From DATLZC01 sp037444005 (GTDB lineage: Bacteria > Chloroflexota > Dehalococcoidia > DSTF01 > JACRBR01): 64,000 bases of DNA. Position 1 is the first letter of the stretch. Every line of letters starts with the position of its first letter. This document shows, one piece after another, positions 16,440-23,673 of this stretch. A program made the translations under genes and the position numbers. Where the stretch lies: the NCBI GenBank assembly GCA_037444005.1, contig JBBING010000003.1:27952-91951 (forward strand), read 5' to 3'. The notes beneath the pieces were generated by a model. That model saw only the letters and a program-made list of their open reading frames with translations, was not told the DNA's origin and did not search any database.

Positions 16440-17071
16440 TTCGGGCCTCCCTCGGAATCTATGGAATCGGCCTCACGCAGGGCCTGCCGCACGGCGAGCA
16501 GCCGCTGGACCGCGGTGAGGTTCGCCAGGACGGCGAGCGCCCAGAGGGCGATGCGCACGGCGGGCGGCCAGGCCTGTCCTATGATAAGGGCCGCGCCCGT
16601 CAGGAGCACACGTTCTGCCCGCGTGAACAGCCCTTCGCGCAGGTCGACGCCGACACCCTGGGCCCTGGCTCGCACGTAGCTCACGAGCACCGAGCCGACG
16701 ACGGCGGCGAAGATGACGCCCGCCATCGTGGCGTCGCTGTCGCCGGCGGTGTAGTGGTACAGCAGCCCGCCGAGGACCGCGGCTTCCGAAAGCCGGTCGA
16801 GCACCGAATCGTACACGGCCCCGAAGCGCGTCACGCGGCCCGTCGCCCGGGCCAGCGCGCCGTCGAGCAGATCCAGCGCGCTCGCCGCGAGCGTCGTCAG
16901 GCCGGCCGCGAGAAACCATCCCGATCCGGCGAAGGCGCCGGCGCCGACGTTGCCCAGAAAGCCCAGCGTCGACAGCGCGTTGGGCGTGATCCCCATTCGC
17001 GCCAGGACAGCTACGACCGGATCGAGGACCTGCGCGGGCGCCCGGCGCGGAAGCAGTTGCAGCGACGGCAT
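16436..17071 (-). CDS. CDP-alcohol phosphatidyltransferase, probable phosphatidylinositol-phosphate synthase
   Basis: This 211-residue membrane enzyme has the complete CDP-alcohol phosphotransferase signature D-x2-D-G-x2-A-R-x8-G-x3-D-x3-D at residues 67-92 (DLLDGALARATG, then FGAVYDSVLDR). It joins CDP-diacylglycerol to an alcohol. Because the operon also encodes inositol-phosphate synthase and a PimA-like mannosyltransferase, the acceptor is probably inositol phosphate, as in mycobacterial PgsA1 (inference). Phosphatidylglycerol-phosphate synthase cannot be excluded from sequence alone. It starts one base after the pimA stop and ends overlapping the thioredoxin-fold gene. Confidence 0.82.
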   Translation of the reverse strand: MPSLQLLPRRAPAQVLDPVVAVLARMGITPNALSTLGFLGNVGAGAFAGSGWFLAAGLTTLAASALDLLDGALARATGRVTRFGAVYDSVLDRLSEAAVLGGLLYHYTAGDSDATMAGVIFAAVVGSVLVSYVRARAQGVGVDLREGLFTRAERVLLTGAALIIGQAWPPAVRIALWALAVLANLTAVQRLLAVRQALREADSIDSEGGPK

Positions 17072-17072
17072 C

Positions 17073-18230
17073 CTATCGCCCCGCTTCCTGCGCCGCGTCG
17101 AGCGTCGGGTGTCGCCGAATGACCGCGCGCTCGTAGAGGAGACGCTCGTAGTACGAGAGGACTTGCTGCGCGATCCGCCGCCAGTCGTACTGTTGCACGT
17201 GCTGCCGTCCTTCCTGGCTCATGCGGCGGCGCCGCTCCTCGTCCAGCAACAGGTCCGTGAGGGCGAAAGCGAGCGCCTCTGCGTCGCGAGGCGGCACGAG
17301 CACCCCCTGGACGCCATGGGTGATGACGAGCGCGAACCCCTCGATGTTGGACGCGACGATGGGCAGCCCCGCCGCCATCGCTTCGAGCAGCACGATGCCC
17401 TGACTCTCGTAGCCCGTGTTGGGCGCGCAAAAGACGTGACAGGACTGGTAGTACCGGGGCAGTTCGTCGAACGGGACGTGACTCCGGAAGATCACGTCGC
17501 GCACGCCGGCGCGCCGCATGCTGCGCTCGTAGCGCTCGAACGAACCGGCGCCCACCACCACGAGCCGGGCCGTCGGGATGCGCTGCTTCACGCCTACGAA
17601 CGCGCGCAGCAGATAGCTCAGCCCCTTCCGCCGCTCGGGACGCCCCACGAAGAGGATGTTGGGGCCGCCGGCGAGCTCCGGCAGTGGTTCGCGCGGCCTG
17701 GCGAAATGTTCCACATCGATGCCGTTCGGGATGATGTTGTAGTAGCCGGGAAAATACCGTGAGACGTGACGGGCGGCCGCCGCCGAGACCGCGATCTTGC
17801 CGTCGAGGCGCCGAAACCAGCGCCGGATGAGTCGCCTCCCGTACACGTAGTAGACGTTCGACTCCGCGGCCGCGTGGAAGGTGCCGACGTTGACGGCTTC
17901 CGAATAGCGCAGGAACTGAATCGGGAGCTGGGGCACGAACGGCTCGTGGACGTGGACCACGTCGAACTGATGCTCGGCGAGCAGGCGGCGGACCGGTTTC
18001 GCCATGCGCAACGACAGGGAGATGCGGGCGATGGACCCGCCGACCCGCCAGGGAATCGGCCGTCCCAGCGCCACCACCGGGCAGTCCGCCGCCATCGGCT
18101 GGCCGGACGACGGGCCCACGATGAGGCACTCGTGGCCCCGGCGCACGAACTCGCGGGCGAGGTGCCGGATGTGGTTGTTCACACCGCCGGGTACCGCGAG
18201 GTCGTAGGGCGAGACGAGAGCGACCTTCAC
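17073..18230 (-). CDS. PimA-like GT4 glycosyltransferase
   Basis: The product (385 residues) is a GT-B retaining glycosyltransferase of family GT4. It opens with MKVALVSPYDLAVPGGVNNH, the GGV nucleotide loop found in mycobacterial PimA, followed by VVHVHEPFVPQ and GTFHAAAE (the PimA catalytic-His segment). The C-terminal domain has FVGRPERRKGLSYLLRAF, and NTGYESQGIVLLEAMAAG carries the donor-binding E-x7-E. PimA transfers mannose from GDP-mannose to phosphatidylinositol on the inner leaflet. The operon context (Ino1, PgsA, acyltransferases) makes a PimA-like function the best guess. The GTG start overlaps the PHP gene stop. Confidence 0.82.
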   Translation of the reverse strand: MKVALVSPYDLAVPGGVNNHIRHLAREFVRRGHECLIVGPSSGQPMAADCPVVALGRPIPWRVGGSIARISLSLRMAKPVRRLLAEHQFDVVHVHEPFVPQLPIQFLRYSEAVNVGTFHAAAESNVYYVYGRRLIRRWFRRLDGKIAVSAAAARHVSRYFPGYYNIIPNGIDVEHFARPREPLPELAGGPNILFVGRPERRKGLSYLLRAFVGVKQRIPTARLVVVGAGSFERYERSMRRAGVRDVIFRSHVPFDELPRYYQSCHVFCAPNTGYESQGIVLLEAMAAGLPIVASNIEGFALVITHGVQGVLVPPRDAEALAFALTDLLLDEERRRRMSQEGRQHVQQYDWRRIAQQVLSYYERLLYERAVIRRHPTLDAAQEAGR

Positions 18231-18979
18231 GGCAGCACCCGCTTGATGAAGCTACGGACCGTCGGAATCCAGCCCTGGGCGCGCGGCGTGGCCATCAGGC
18301 CTCGCCATTGTTGGACCGCGATGTTCCTCCATCCGAGGTCCGAGAGCCGGGGGTATCGCCCCGCGACCGCGCGGGTGGCGCGAGCCTCGATGGCGCGCCT
18401 GAGGTCCTGCGCCGTGGCCCCTTCGAATTCCGTGTACGCGCTCCCGATGGCCTGCAGGAAGTGAGCGTCGCTGCCGGCGATATCGGCGAGATGGTAGCGG
18501 GCGCCGTTCAGCGATGACGCCTTCCGCATGCCGATGCGGCCCGCGGGGCCGAGATTCACGGTCTCGATGCCGTCGAACGCGACCCCCGGAACGCCTTCGG
18601 CGAGGATGCGCTCGATAACGCGCTGCCCGACGCTGCGCGTCAGCCAGCTCATCGGATGGGGAATGATGCAGAGGCCCCCCAGGCGATGCACGGCGGCGAG
18701 CGTCTCGCGGAGGGGCCGCAGGCTCGGGACCGGCTCCTCGATGAACAGCGCGATGAGATGGCCTTCGATCGTGGTGATCTCCTCGCCCACCACCAGGTCG
18801 AAGCGATAGCGTCCGGCGGCCCATCGCTCGCGGGCGTCCAGAGCGGCGTCGAGCCGATCGTGCTCGGTGATCGCGATGACCGAAAGGTCCGTGCGCTCCT
18901 CGACATACTCGAGGATTTCTTCGACGCCGGCCATGCCGTCGCCGTAGGTGGTGTGAATGTGGAGGTCCGCCTTGCCCAC
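18227..18979 (-). CDS. PHP-domain phosphoesterase
   Basis: The protein has 250 residues. Motif 1 is KADLHIHTTYGDGM, followed by AITEHDRLDAAL (motif 2), IIPHPMSW (motif 3) and IAGSDAHFLQAIG (motif 4), so the trinuclear metal site is complete. Such stand-alone PHP proteins hydrolyse small phosphoesters (PHP/YciV/TrpH type). In this operon a phosphatase is needed to turn phosphatidylinositol phosphate into phosphatidylinositol, and this gene is the only obvious candidate; that is inference. GTG 18979 was chosen because the metal motif begins three codons later and a TACAAT box lies ten bases upstream. The end overlaps pimA as GTGA. Confidence 0.8.
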   Translation of the reverse strand: MGKADLHIHTTYGDGMAGVEEILEYVEERTDLSVIAITEHDRLDAALDARERWAAGRYRFDLVVGEEITTIEGHLIALFIEEPVPSLRPLRETLAAVHRLGGLCIIPHPMSWLTRSVGQRVIERILAEGVPGVAFDGIETVNLGPAGRIGMRKASSLNGARYHLADIAGSDAHFLQAIGSAYTEFEGATAQDLRRAIEARATRAVAGRYPRLSDLGWRNIAVQQWRGLMATPRAQGWIPTVRSFIKRVLP

Positions 18980-18987
18980 GTCGCGCG

Positions 18988-19950
18988 CTATTGTACCGCA
19001 GGGGTCGCCGGCGACCGGCCTTCGGCGGCCGAGCCTTCCGTCGAGGGTTCTTCCCAGCAGATGCGCTCGACCACGGTCCACTGACCTGGGTCGGCGGCCA
19101 TGTGCTCCTCGAAGACCGCCATGAGCCGCGCGAGGTTTTCCCTGAGGTCTCGTTCGCGGTCGCCGGTGACTGTGAGGGGCATGGCCGGGCCGAGCTTCGC
19201 GTGCAGCGTGTAGCGTCCGGTGCGGCGAACCATCGCCGGGAACACGATCGCGCCCGTGCGCAGGGCGAGGTCGATGACGCCAGTGGGCGCGCGCATCATC
19301 CTGCCGCGGAATGGGACCATGACGCCCGTCCCCTGAATGTCGCGGTCGAACAGGACGGCGACGATCTCTCCGCTGCGGAGCCGGCGGATAGCCTCCTTGA
19401 TGCCGTCGAAGCTGGCCGTGCGGTAGATGTGGCCGTGCGCCTCGCGGAGCCGGTGCGTGAGATCCGAGAGCTGTCGCGGCTGGAGGGGTTCGGTCAGCGC
19501 GAACACGCGGATGCCGAGCGGGGCCAGCCCCTGAACAGCGATCTCGGGGTTCCCGTAGTGGGCGCTGGCCAGCACCACGCCCTTCCCGGTGGCGGCAGCC
19601 GCTCGCAGATCGTCGATGCCGTCGATGACGAGCCGCTTCCTCAGGAATTCGTCGAGGTCCATCCGCGGGAAGGCGATGAGGTCGGCGTAGTAGTACGCGG
19701 TATGACGGGCGGCTCTCCGGGCAGCGCGATCGATAGCGTCCTCGCTCGCGCCCGGGCCGAGCGCCAGACGCATGTTATGTTGCAGCGAGGCCCTGATGCC
19801 CGGGGCGAAGCGGTAGACGCGGTCGGCCACGAAGTCGGCGATGGCGTATCGCGCGCGCAGCGGCAGCCGCCCGATCGTCTGATAGACGATCCAGAGCAGC
19901 CAGAACTTCCAGATGCCGCCGGCGCTGCGACGGCTTCCCGGGAGGCTCAC
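18988..19950 (-). CDS. LpxL/PatA-type lysophospholipid/glycolipid acyltransferase
   Basis: The product has 320 residues with an N-terminal membrane anchor (IWKFWLLWIVYQTIGRLPLR). The acyltransferase motif H-x4-E is in LASAHYGNPE, about residue 128; further family blocks are AVLFDRDIQGTGVMVPFRG and RTGAIVFPAMVRR. The family (LpxL/HtrB, including mycobacterial PatA) transfers acyl chains from CoA or ACP to glycolipids at the inner membrane. In an operon with PimA-like and PgsA-like enzymes, a PatA-like acylation of a mannosylated inositol lipid is likely. The last 25 residues (EEPSTEGSAAEGRSPAT) look disordered. The start overlaps the neighbouring acyltransferase stop (GTGA). Confidence 0.83.
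   Translation of the reverse strand: MSLPGSRRSAGGIWKFWLLWIVYQTIGRLPLRARYAIADFVADRVYRFAPGIRASLQHNMRLALGPGASEDAIDRAARRAARHTAYYYADLIAFPRMDLDEFLRKRLVIDGIDDLRAAAATGKGVVLASAHYGNPEIAVQGLAPLGIRVFALTEPLQPRQLSDLTHRLREAHGHIYRTASFDGIKEAIRRLRSGEIVAVLFDRDIQGTGVMVPFRGRMMRAPTGVIDLALRTGAIVFPAMVRRTGRYTLHAKLGPAMPLTVTGDRERDLRENLARLMAVFEEHMAADPGQWTVVERICWEEPSTEGSAAEGRSPATPAVQ
18990..18995 (-). promoter_or_regulatory. Internal -10 box before the PHP gene
   Basis: TACAAT (complement of 18990-18995) lies ten bases before the GTG and inside the end of the upstream acyltransferase gene. It may give a secondary, leaderless transcript for the distal part of the operon. Confidence 0.4.
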
Positions 19951-20819
19951 TCGGCAGGCTCCTCGGCCGGAGGCGCCGCTTCATCGAACCACGACGACGC
20001 CCACATCCGCCGGAAGATGTACCACTGTTCGGGGTGTTTGCGCACCTGCCGTTCGAGGGAACGCATGATGGCCTGCGTCAGCGCTCGCACATCCGCCTCC
20101 TCGTCGCCCGTCGGCTTGAAGCGGAGGCTGGCGTCGATCACGGGGATGACGTGCGTCGGGTCGTCGTCACCTCTGAGGACGACGGCCGGCATCACGGCCG
20201 CGCCCATGCGCAGCGCCAGGCGCGCGGGCCCGGCGGACACGGTTGTCGGCGCGCCGAAGAACTCGACCGTCACGCTTTGGCCGGGCGCATCGACATCGAT
20301 GAGCAGCGCGACCATCTCGCCGCGGCGCAGCGCCCGGACCAGGCCGGGGCCCACACCGGTGACAGGAACCACCTTCATGCCCAGGCGCTCGCGCGACTGA
20401 AAGACCAGCTCGGTGAGCTTCGGGTACGGAAAGACGTCGCCGACGGCGTTGACCGGGTAGTCGTAGGCGGCGAGAGAGGCGGCGCCCAGATCCCACACGC
20501 CGAAGTGCAGAGTAACGATGACGACGCCCTTGCCCTGACGATACAGGGCGTTGAGATTGTCCCAATCGTCGAAGCGCAGCCGGCGGCGGATTTCGTCGCG
20601 GGTCATCGTGGGGAAATGGACGAAATCGACGACGAAGCGGCCGAAGTTGCGGAACGCGCGGCGGGCGACGCGGTCGACCTCGCGGCGGTCCCGGGTCGCG
20701 AGCACGCGGGCGAGGTTCTCGTTGAGGCTGCGCCGCTGGCGCCGGAACAGCGGATAGCAGATGTCCGCCACCCGGGCCGCCACGAAATAGGCGGTCCGAA
20801 GGGGCAGCGGGCGCATCAC
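19947..20819 (-). CDS. Second LpxL/PatA-type acyltransferase
   Basis: The product has 290 residues and is a paralog of the preceding gene. The catalytic motif is VIVTLHFGVWDLG (H-x4-D), followed by VALLIDVDAPGQSVTVEFFG and RMGAAVMPAVVLR. The two enzymes could place different acyl chains on one glycolipid. The start is uncertain: the first canonical start is GTG 20819, immediately before ATG 20816. The frame stays open upstream, however, and encodes a typical N-terminal membrane segment (WRVIYWLFRLTIL) back to the ino1 stop. A non-canonical start such as ATC 20849 is possible, but it has no Shine-Dalgarno. It lies about 60 bases after ino1. Confidence 0.82.
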   Translation of the reverse strand: MMRPLPLRTAYFVAARVADICYPLFRRQRRSLNENLARVLATRDRREVDRVARRAFRNFGRFVVDFVHFPTMTRDEIRRRLRFDDWDNLNALYRQGKGVVIVTLHFGVWDLGAASLAAYDYPVNAVGDVFPYPKLTELVFQSRERLGMKVVPVTGVGPGLVRALRRGEMVALLIDVDAPGQSVTVEFFGAPTTVSAGPARLALRMGAAVMPAVVLRGDDDPTHVIPVIDASLRFKPTGDEEADVRALTQAIMRSLERQVRKHPEQWYIFRRMWASSWFDEAAPPAEEPAE

Positions 20820-20877
20820 GAGAATCGTGAGGCGAAACAGCCAGTAGATGACGCGCCAGAGGTTGTAGCGCCAGAAA

Positions 20878-22239
20878 TCAGGCGGTGGCTGCGACCCCTG
20901 CGATGAACTCCTCCGTGAGCCGACGCGCTTCCTCGTCGCTGTATTGCCGGGGCGGCGACTTCATGAAGTACGCCGAGGGGCCCTCCAGCGGCCCGCTCAG
21001 GCCCCAATCGAGGGCAAGCTTACAGCACCGGATCGCGTCGATCACCACGCCGGCCGAGTTGGGGCTGTCCCACACCTCCAGCTTCAATTCGAGGTTGAGC
21101 GGCACGTTACCGAAGGTCGTGCCCTCCATCCGGATGTAGCACCACTTCCGGTCGAGCAACCACGGCACGTGGTCGCTCGGCCCGACATGGACGTCGTCCG
21201 AGGGCAGTTCGTAATCGAGCTGAGAGGTGACGGCCCCCGTCTTCGAGATCTTCTTCGATTCGAGACGCTCGCGCTCGAGCATGTTCAAGAAGTCGGTGTT
21301 GCCCCCGAAGTTGAGCTGGTACGTCCGGTCGAGGCGCACACCACGGTCTCGGAACAGCTTCGTGAGCACCCGGTGGACGATGGTGGCGCCGACCTGGGAC
21401 TTGATGTCGTCGCCGATGATCGGCAGGCCCGCGTCCTGGAACCGGCGGGGCCAGTAGCCGTTGGGGTCGCGGGCGATGAAGACAGGGATGCAGTTCACGA
21501 AGCCGCAGCCCGCCGCCAGCACCTGCTCGACGTACCACTTGGTGGCCTCCTCCGAGCCCACCGGCAGGTAGTTCACGACCACGTGCGTCTGGGTCTCCTT
21601 GAGGATGCGCACGATATCGGCGGTGCCGCCGGGCGCTTTGTAGATGACCTGCGAGAGGTACTTCCCCAGGCCGTCGTGGGTCATGCCGCGGGCGACGGTC
21701 ACGCCCGTGAGAGGGACGTCGCAGAACTTGTAGGTGTTGTTCGGCGGGGTAAAGATGGCCTCGGCGAGATCCTTGCCGACTTTGTTGGCGTCGATGTCGA
21801 TGGCGGCGACGAAGCGGATATCGCGCACGTGGTAGCCGCCCAGGTTGACGTGCATCAAGCCCGGCACGAACTCGTCCTCGCGGGCGTCCTGGTAGAAGTA
21901 GACGCCCTGGACCAGCGACGACGCGCAGTTGCCGATTCCGATGATGGCGACGTTGATGGGGCCCTTGTCTCCTGGCATGAGTGCCTCCTGCGAAGGGCGC
22001 CGCCCCCGCGTAGGCCGGGCCGACTCCGGCTCGAAGAGCTCGCGCTCCGGCAGCCCGAGGATGTCGGCGACCGCCTCACGAAAGCTGCGGCTGGGCCGCT
22101 TGGCGCCCGACTTTACCAGCGAGAGGTAGCTCTCGCTGAATCGCTGTCCGCGCCGGGCCAACTCGGCCAACAGCCATCGCTGCGTCCGGCCCTGCGCTTC
22201 CAGCACGTCGAACAATCGCGGCTTTACTCGATCCGGCAT
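20878..22239 (-). CDS. ino1: Xre-type HTH fused in frame to inositol-3-phosphate synthase (Ino1)
   Basis: The open frame has 453 codons. Residues 1-87 form a Xre/Cro-like DNA-binding domain (TQRWLLAELARRGQRFSESY, then LSLVKSGAKRPS and AVADILGLPERELF). From residue 88 (MPGDKGPINVAIIGIGNC) comes a complete 366-residue actinobacterial-type myo-inositol-1-phosphate synthase, which makes inositol phosphate from glucose-6-phosphate with NAD. Typical blocks are IGIGNCASSLVQGVYFY, APGGTADIVRILKETQTHV, LNFGGNTDFLNML and GPSDHVPWLLDRKWCYIR. There is no stop between the domains, but an ATG at 21978 with AGGAGG five bases before it should also start free Ino1. Both the fusion and the short form may therefore be made. 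It is the first gene of the glycolipid operon. Confidence 0.9.
   Translation of the reverse strand: MPDRVKPRLFDVLEAQGRTQRWLLAELARRGQRFSESYLSLVKSGAKRPSRSFREAVADILGLPERELFEPESARPTRGRRPSQEALMPGDKGPINVAIIGIGNCASSLVQGVYFYQDAREDEFVPGLMHVNLGGYHVRDIRFVAAIDIDANKVGKDLAEAIFTPPNNTYKFCDVPLTGVTVARGMTHDGLGKYLSQVIYKAPGGTADIVRILKETQTHVVVNYLPVGSEEATKWYVEQVLAAGCGFVNCIPVFIARDPNGYWPRRFQDAGLPIIGDDIKSQVGATIVHRVLTKLFRDRGVRLDRTYQLNFGGNTDFLNMLERERLESKKISKTGAVTSQLDYELPSDDVHVGPSDHVPWLLDRKWCYIRMEGTTFGNVPLNLELKLEVWDSPNSAGVVIDAIRCCKLALDWGLSGPLEGPSAYFMKSPPRQYSDEEARRLTEEFIAGVAATA
21976..21989 (-). promoter_or_regulatory. Internal ribosome binding site and start for free Ino1
   Basis: AGGAGG (complement of 21984-21989) lies five bases before an in-frame ATG (21978-21976) exactly at the border between the HTH and enzyme domains. 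It would allow Ino1 to be made without the DNA-binding domain. Confidence 0.7.
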
Positions 22240-22252
22240 GAGAATCGGACGA

Positions 22253-22307
22253 TGGTAAAGATAGCCTTACCACGGTCGAGCATACGTCACCGCAGCGGCG
22301 CCGTCAA
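22253..22307 (-). promoter_or_regulatory. Promoter and palindromic operator of the HTH-ino1 glycolipid operon
   Basis: On the minus strand TTGACG (22307-22302) and TATGCT (22284-22279) are 17 bases apart, a near-consensus promoter. Just downstream, at the expected transcription start, is the perfect inverted repeat TGGTAA-N8-TTACCA (22253-22272). A further half-like GGGTAAAG lies at 22318-22325. The position suits a repressor, and the first gene encodes a DNA-binding domain, so autoregulation is likely. Confidence 0.75.
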
Positions 22308-22332
22308 TGGTGAAGTCGGGGTAAAGTTCGGG

Positions 22333-23241
22333 TCAGGACGGGCGAAGGTGCGAGGCGAGCCCTTCGCGGAGCGGCGTTAGGCGCAGCTCCAGCGCCGCCA
22401 GCAGAGGGCCGTTGTCCGCCACCGCGCTGTGCGTGATGAAGTCCACCGCGTCCGCAGAGAGTGGGGGATTTGGCAAGAGCGAGGCCACGCGACCGATGAG
22501 CTTCCCGAGGACGACGGGCTGATGCAGGATGAACCGGCGCTTCCCGGCGACCTCGAGGGCGGTGCGGATGACCTCGTCCATCGTCATGACGTCCGGCCCG
22601 CCGATCTCGAACGTCTGGTTGACGCACGCGGGCGTCTGCAGGGAGAGCACGACCGCTTTCGCCACGTCTTCCACGAACACCGGCTGCATGAGCTGCTTGC
22701 CATCGCCGAAGGTCGGCACGAACGGGAGGAACTTCGCGAAGCCCAGGAAGCGGTTCAGTGCCACGTCTTCAGGGCCGTACACCCAGGTCGGCCGGAAGAT
22801 GGTAAACGGGATGCCGCTGGCGCGGATCGCCTCCTCGGCCTGCCACTTGAACCGGAACCAGTGCTTGTCGGCGTCGGGCGCGGCGCCAACGCCGCTCAGG
22901 TATACGATGCGCTTGACCCCCGCCGCCTTCGACGCCTCCACGAGGTTGACGGTTCCCCGGTAGTCGACGTTCTCGAACGTCCAGCCTTTCCGCGGGATTT
23001 CGATGGGGGACGTCGGAAACTGAACGCAGTTGATCACCGTGTCGACGCCGCGGAGGGCGGTGGTGAGGGATGCGGGATCCGTGACGTCGCCGCCGCGCGC
23101 CTCCAGGGTGTACTCGGGAAAGCGCTGCGCTACCTTCGAGGGGATGCGCGAGAGCACCGCCACCGGCGCGGGCCGCTGGCGCATCAACTCGCGCACGATG
23201 GCCGATCCGATGAATCCGGTGCCTCCCGCGACGAGGATCAT
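22333..23241 (-). CDS. NAD(P)-binding epimerase-type protein (atypical SDR, NDUFA9-like)
   Basis: The product has 302 residues. A Rossmann fold opens the protein with MILVAGGTGFIGSAIVREL (G-x2-G-x2-G). It continues with GGDVTDPASL, VDTVINCVQFP, VKRIVYLSGVGAAP and FTIFRPTWVYGPED, the pattern of the NmrA/NDUFA9-like atypical SDRs. The usual Y-x3-K is replaced by WFRFKWQAEEAI, typical of this subgroup, which binds NAD(P) and often acts as an assembly factor or quinone-linked reductase. The substrate is unknown. ATG 23241 has GGAAGGAG eight bases upstream. The next gene downstream is ino1, which has its own promoter, so a link to the lipid operon is only positional. Confidence 0.8.
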   Translation of the reverse strand: MILVAGGTGFIGSAIVRELMRQRPAPVAVLSRIPSKVAQRFPEYTLEARGGDVTDPASLTTALRGVDTVINCVQFPTSPIEIPRKGWTFENVDYRGTVNLVEASKAAGVKRIVYLSGVGAAPDADKHWFRFKWQAEEAIRASGIPFTIFRPTWVYGPEDVALNRFLGFAKFLPFVPTFGDGKQLMQPVFVEDVAKAVVLSLQTPACVNQTFEIGGPDVMTMDEVIRTALEVAGKRRFILHQPVVLGKLIGRVASLLPNPPLSADAVDFITHSAVADNGPLLAALELRLTPLREGLASHLRPS

Positions 23242-23321
23242 GGTGTAGGCTCCTTCCAGCGTGCGCGCCAACGAGCGGCGGGCTTCATGCTTCCACGGCG
23301 TCGCGTGCGAGTCAAGCAGTG

Positions 23322-23531
23322 TCAGAAGGCGAGCCGTAGCAACGGCACGAGCAGAGCCAGGACGAACAACGCCGCGACGAGCGCGATCATCCACGGGCGC
23401 AGCGGCGAAGGGCGCGGCTCCCAGTCGCTGTAACCGTGCGCCTCGGTCAGATCCCAGTCGGGGTCGTCCGGGTCTGGGTCCCAGTACGTCTCGTCGTCTT
23501 GCGTTCGGCCGTTCGGGTCGTCGGGCCACAT
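23322..23531 (-). CDS. Small acidic single-span membrane protein
   Basis: The protein has 69 residues. An acidic, tryptophan-rich N-terminal half (DETYWDPDPDDPDWDLTE) is followed by one C-terminal membrane helix (MIALVAALFVLALLVPLL). I recognise no family. ATG 23531 is supported by GGAGG eight bases upstream and by TACAAT 26 bases upstream; longer in-frame starts would begin before that -10 box. It is transcribed divergently from the LLM gene. Confidence 0.55.
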   Translation of the reverse strand: MWPDDPNGRTQDDETYWDPDPDDPDWDLTEAHGYSDWEPRPSPLRPWMIALVAALFVLALLVPLLRLAF

Positions 23532-23556
23532 CGCTGTCGCCTCCGCGGTGGGTCCC

Positions 23557-23562
23557 ATTGTA
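23557..23562 (-). promoter_or_regulatory. -10 box of the small membrane protein gene
   Basis: TACAAT (complement of 23557-23562) lies 25 bases before the ATG, with GGAGG between them. An in-frame ATG overlapping the box cannot be on the mRNA if this is the promoter. Confidence 0.4.
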
Positions 23563-23673
23563 CCGCTGCGCCAGGAACGTGAGCGGACGGGTTCAGCCAA
23601 ACCGACGAGGGGTGTATCATCCGCTTCGCTCGCCCGGACTGGAAGGCGGCGAGAGAAAGCGAGGATGTGCGAC

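Noticed and set aside
20849..20880. AUC start for the second acyltransferase
   Set aside because: ATC 20849 would restore the membrane anchor but has no Shine-Dalgarno, unlike the two AUC cases that I accept.
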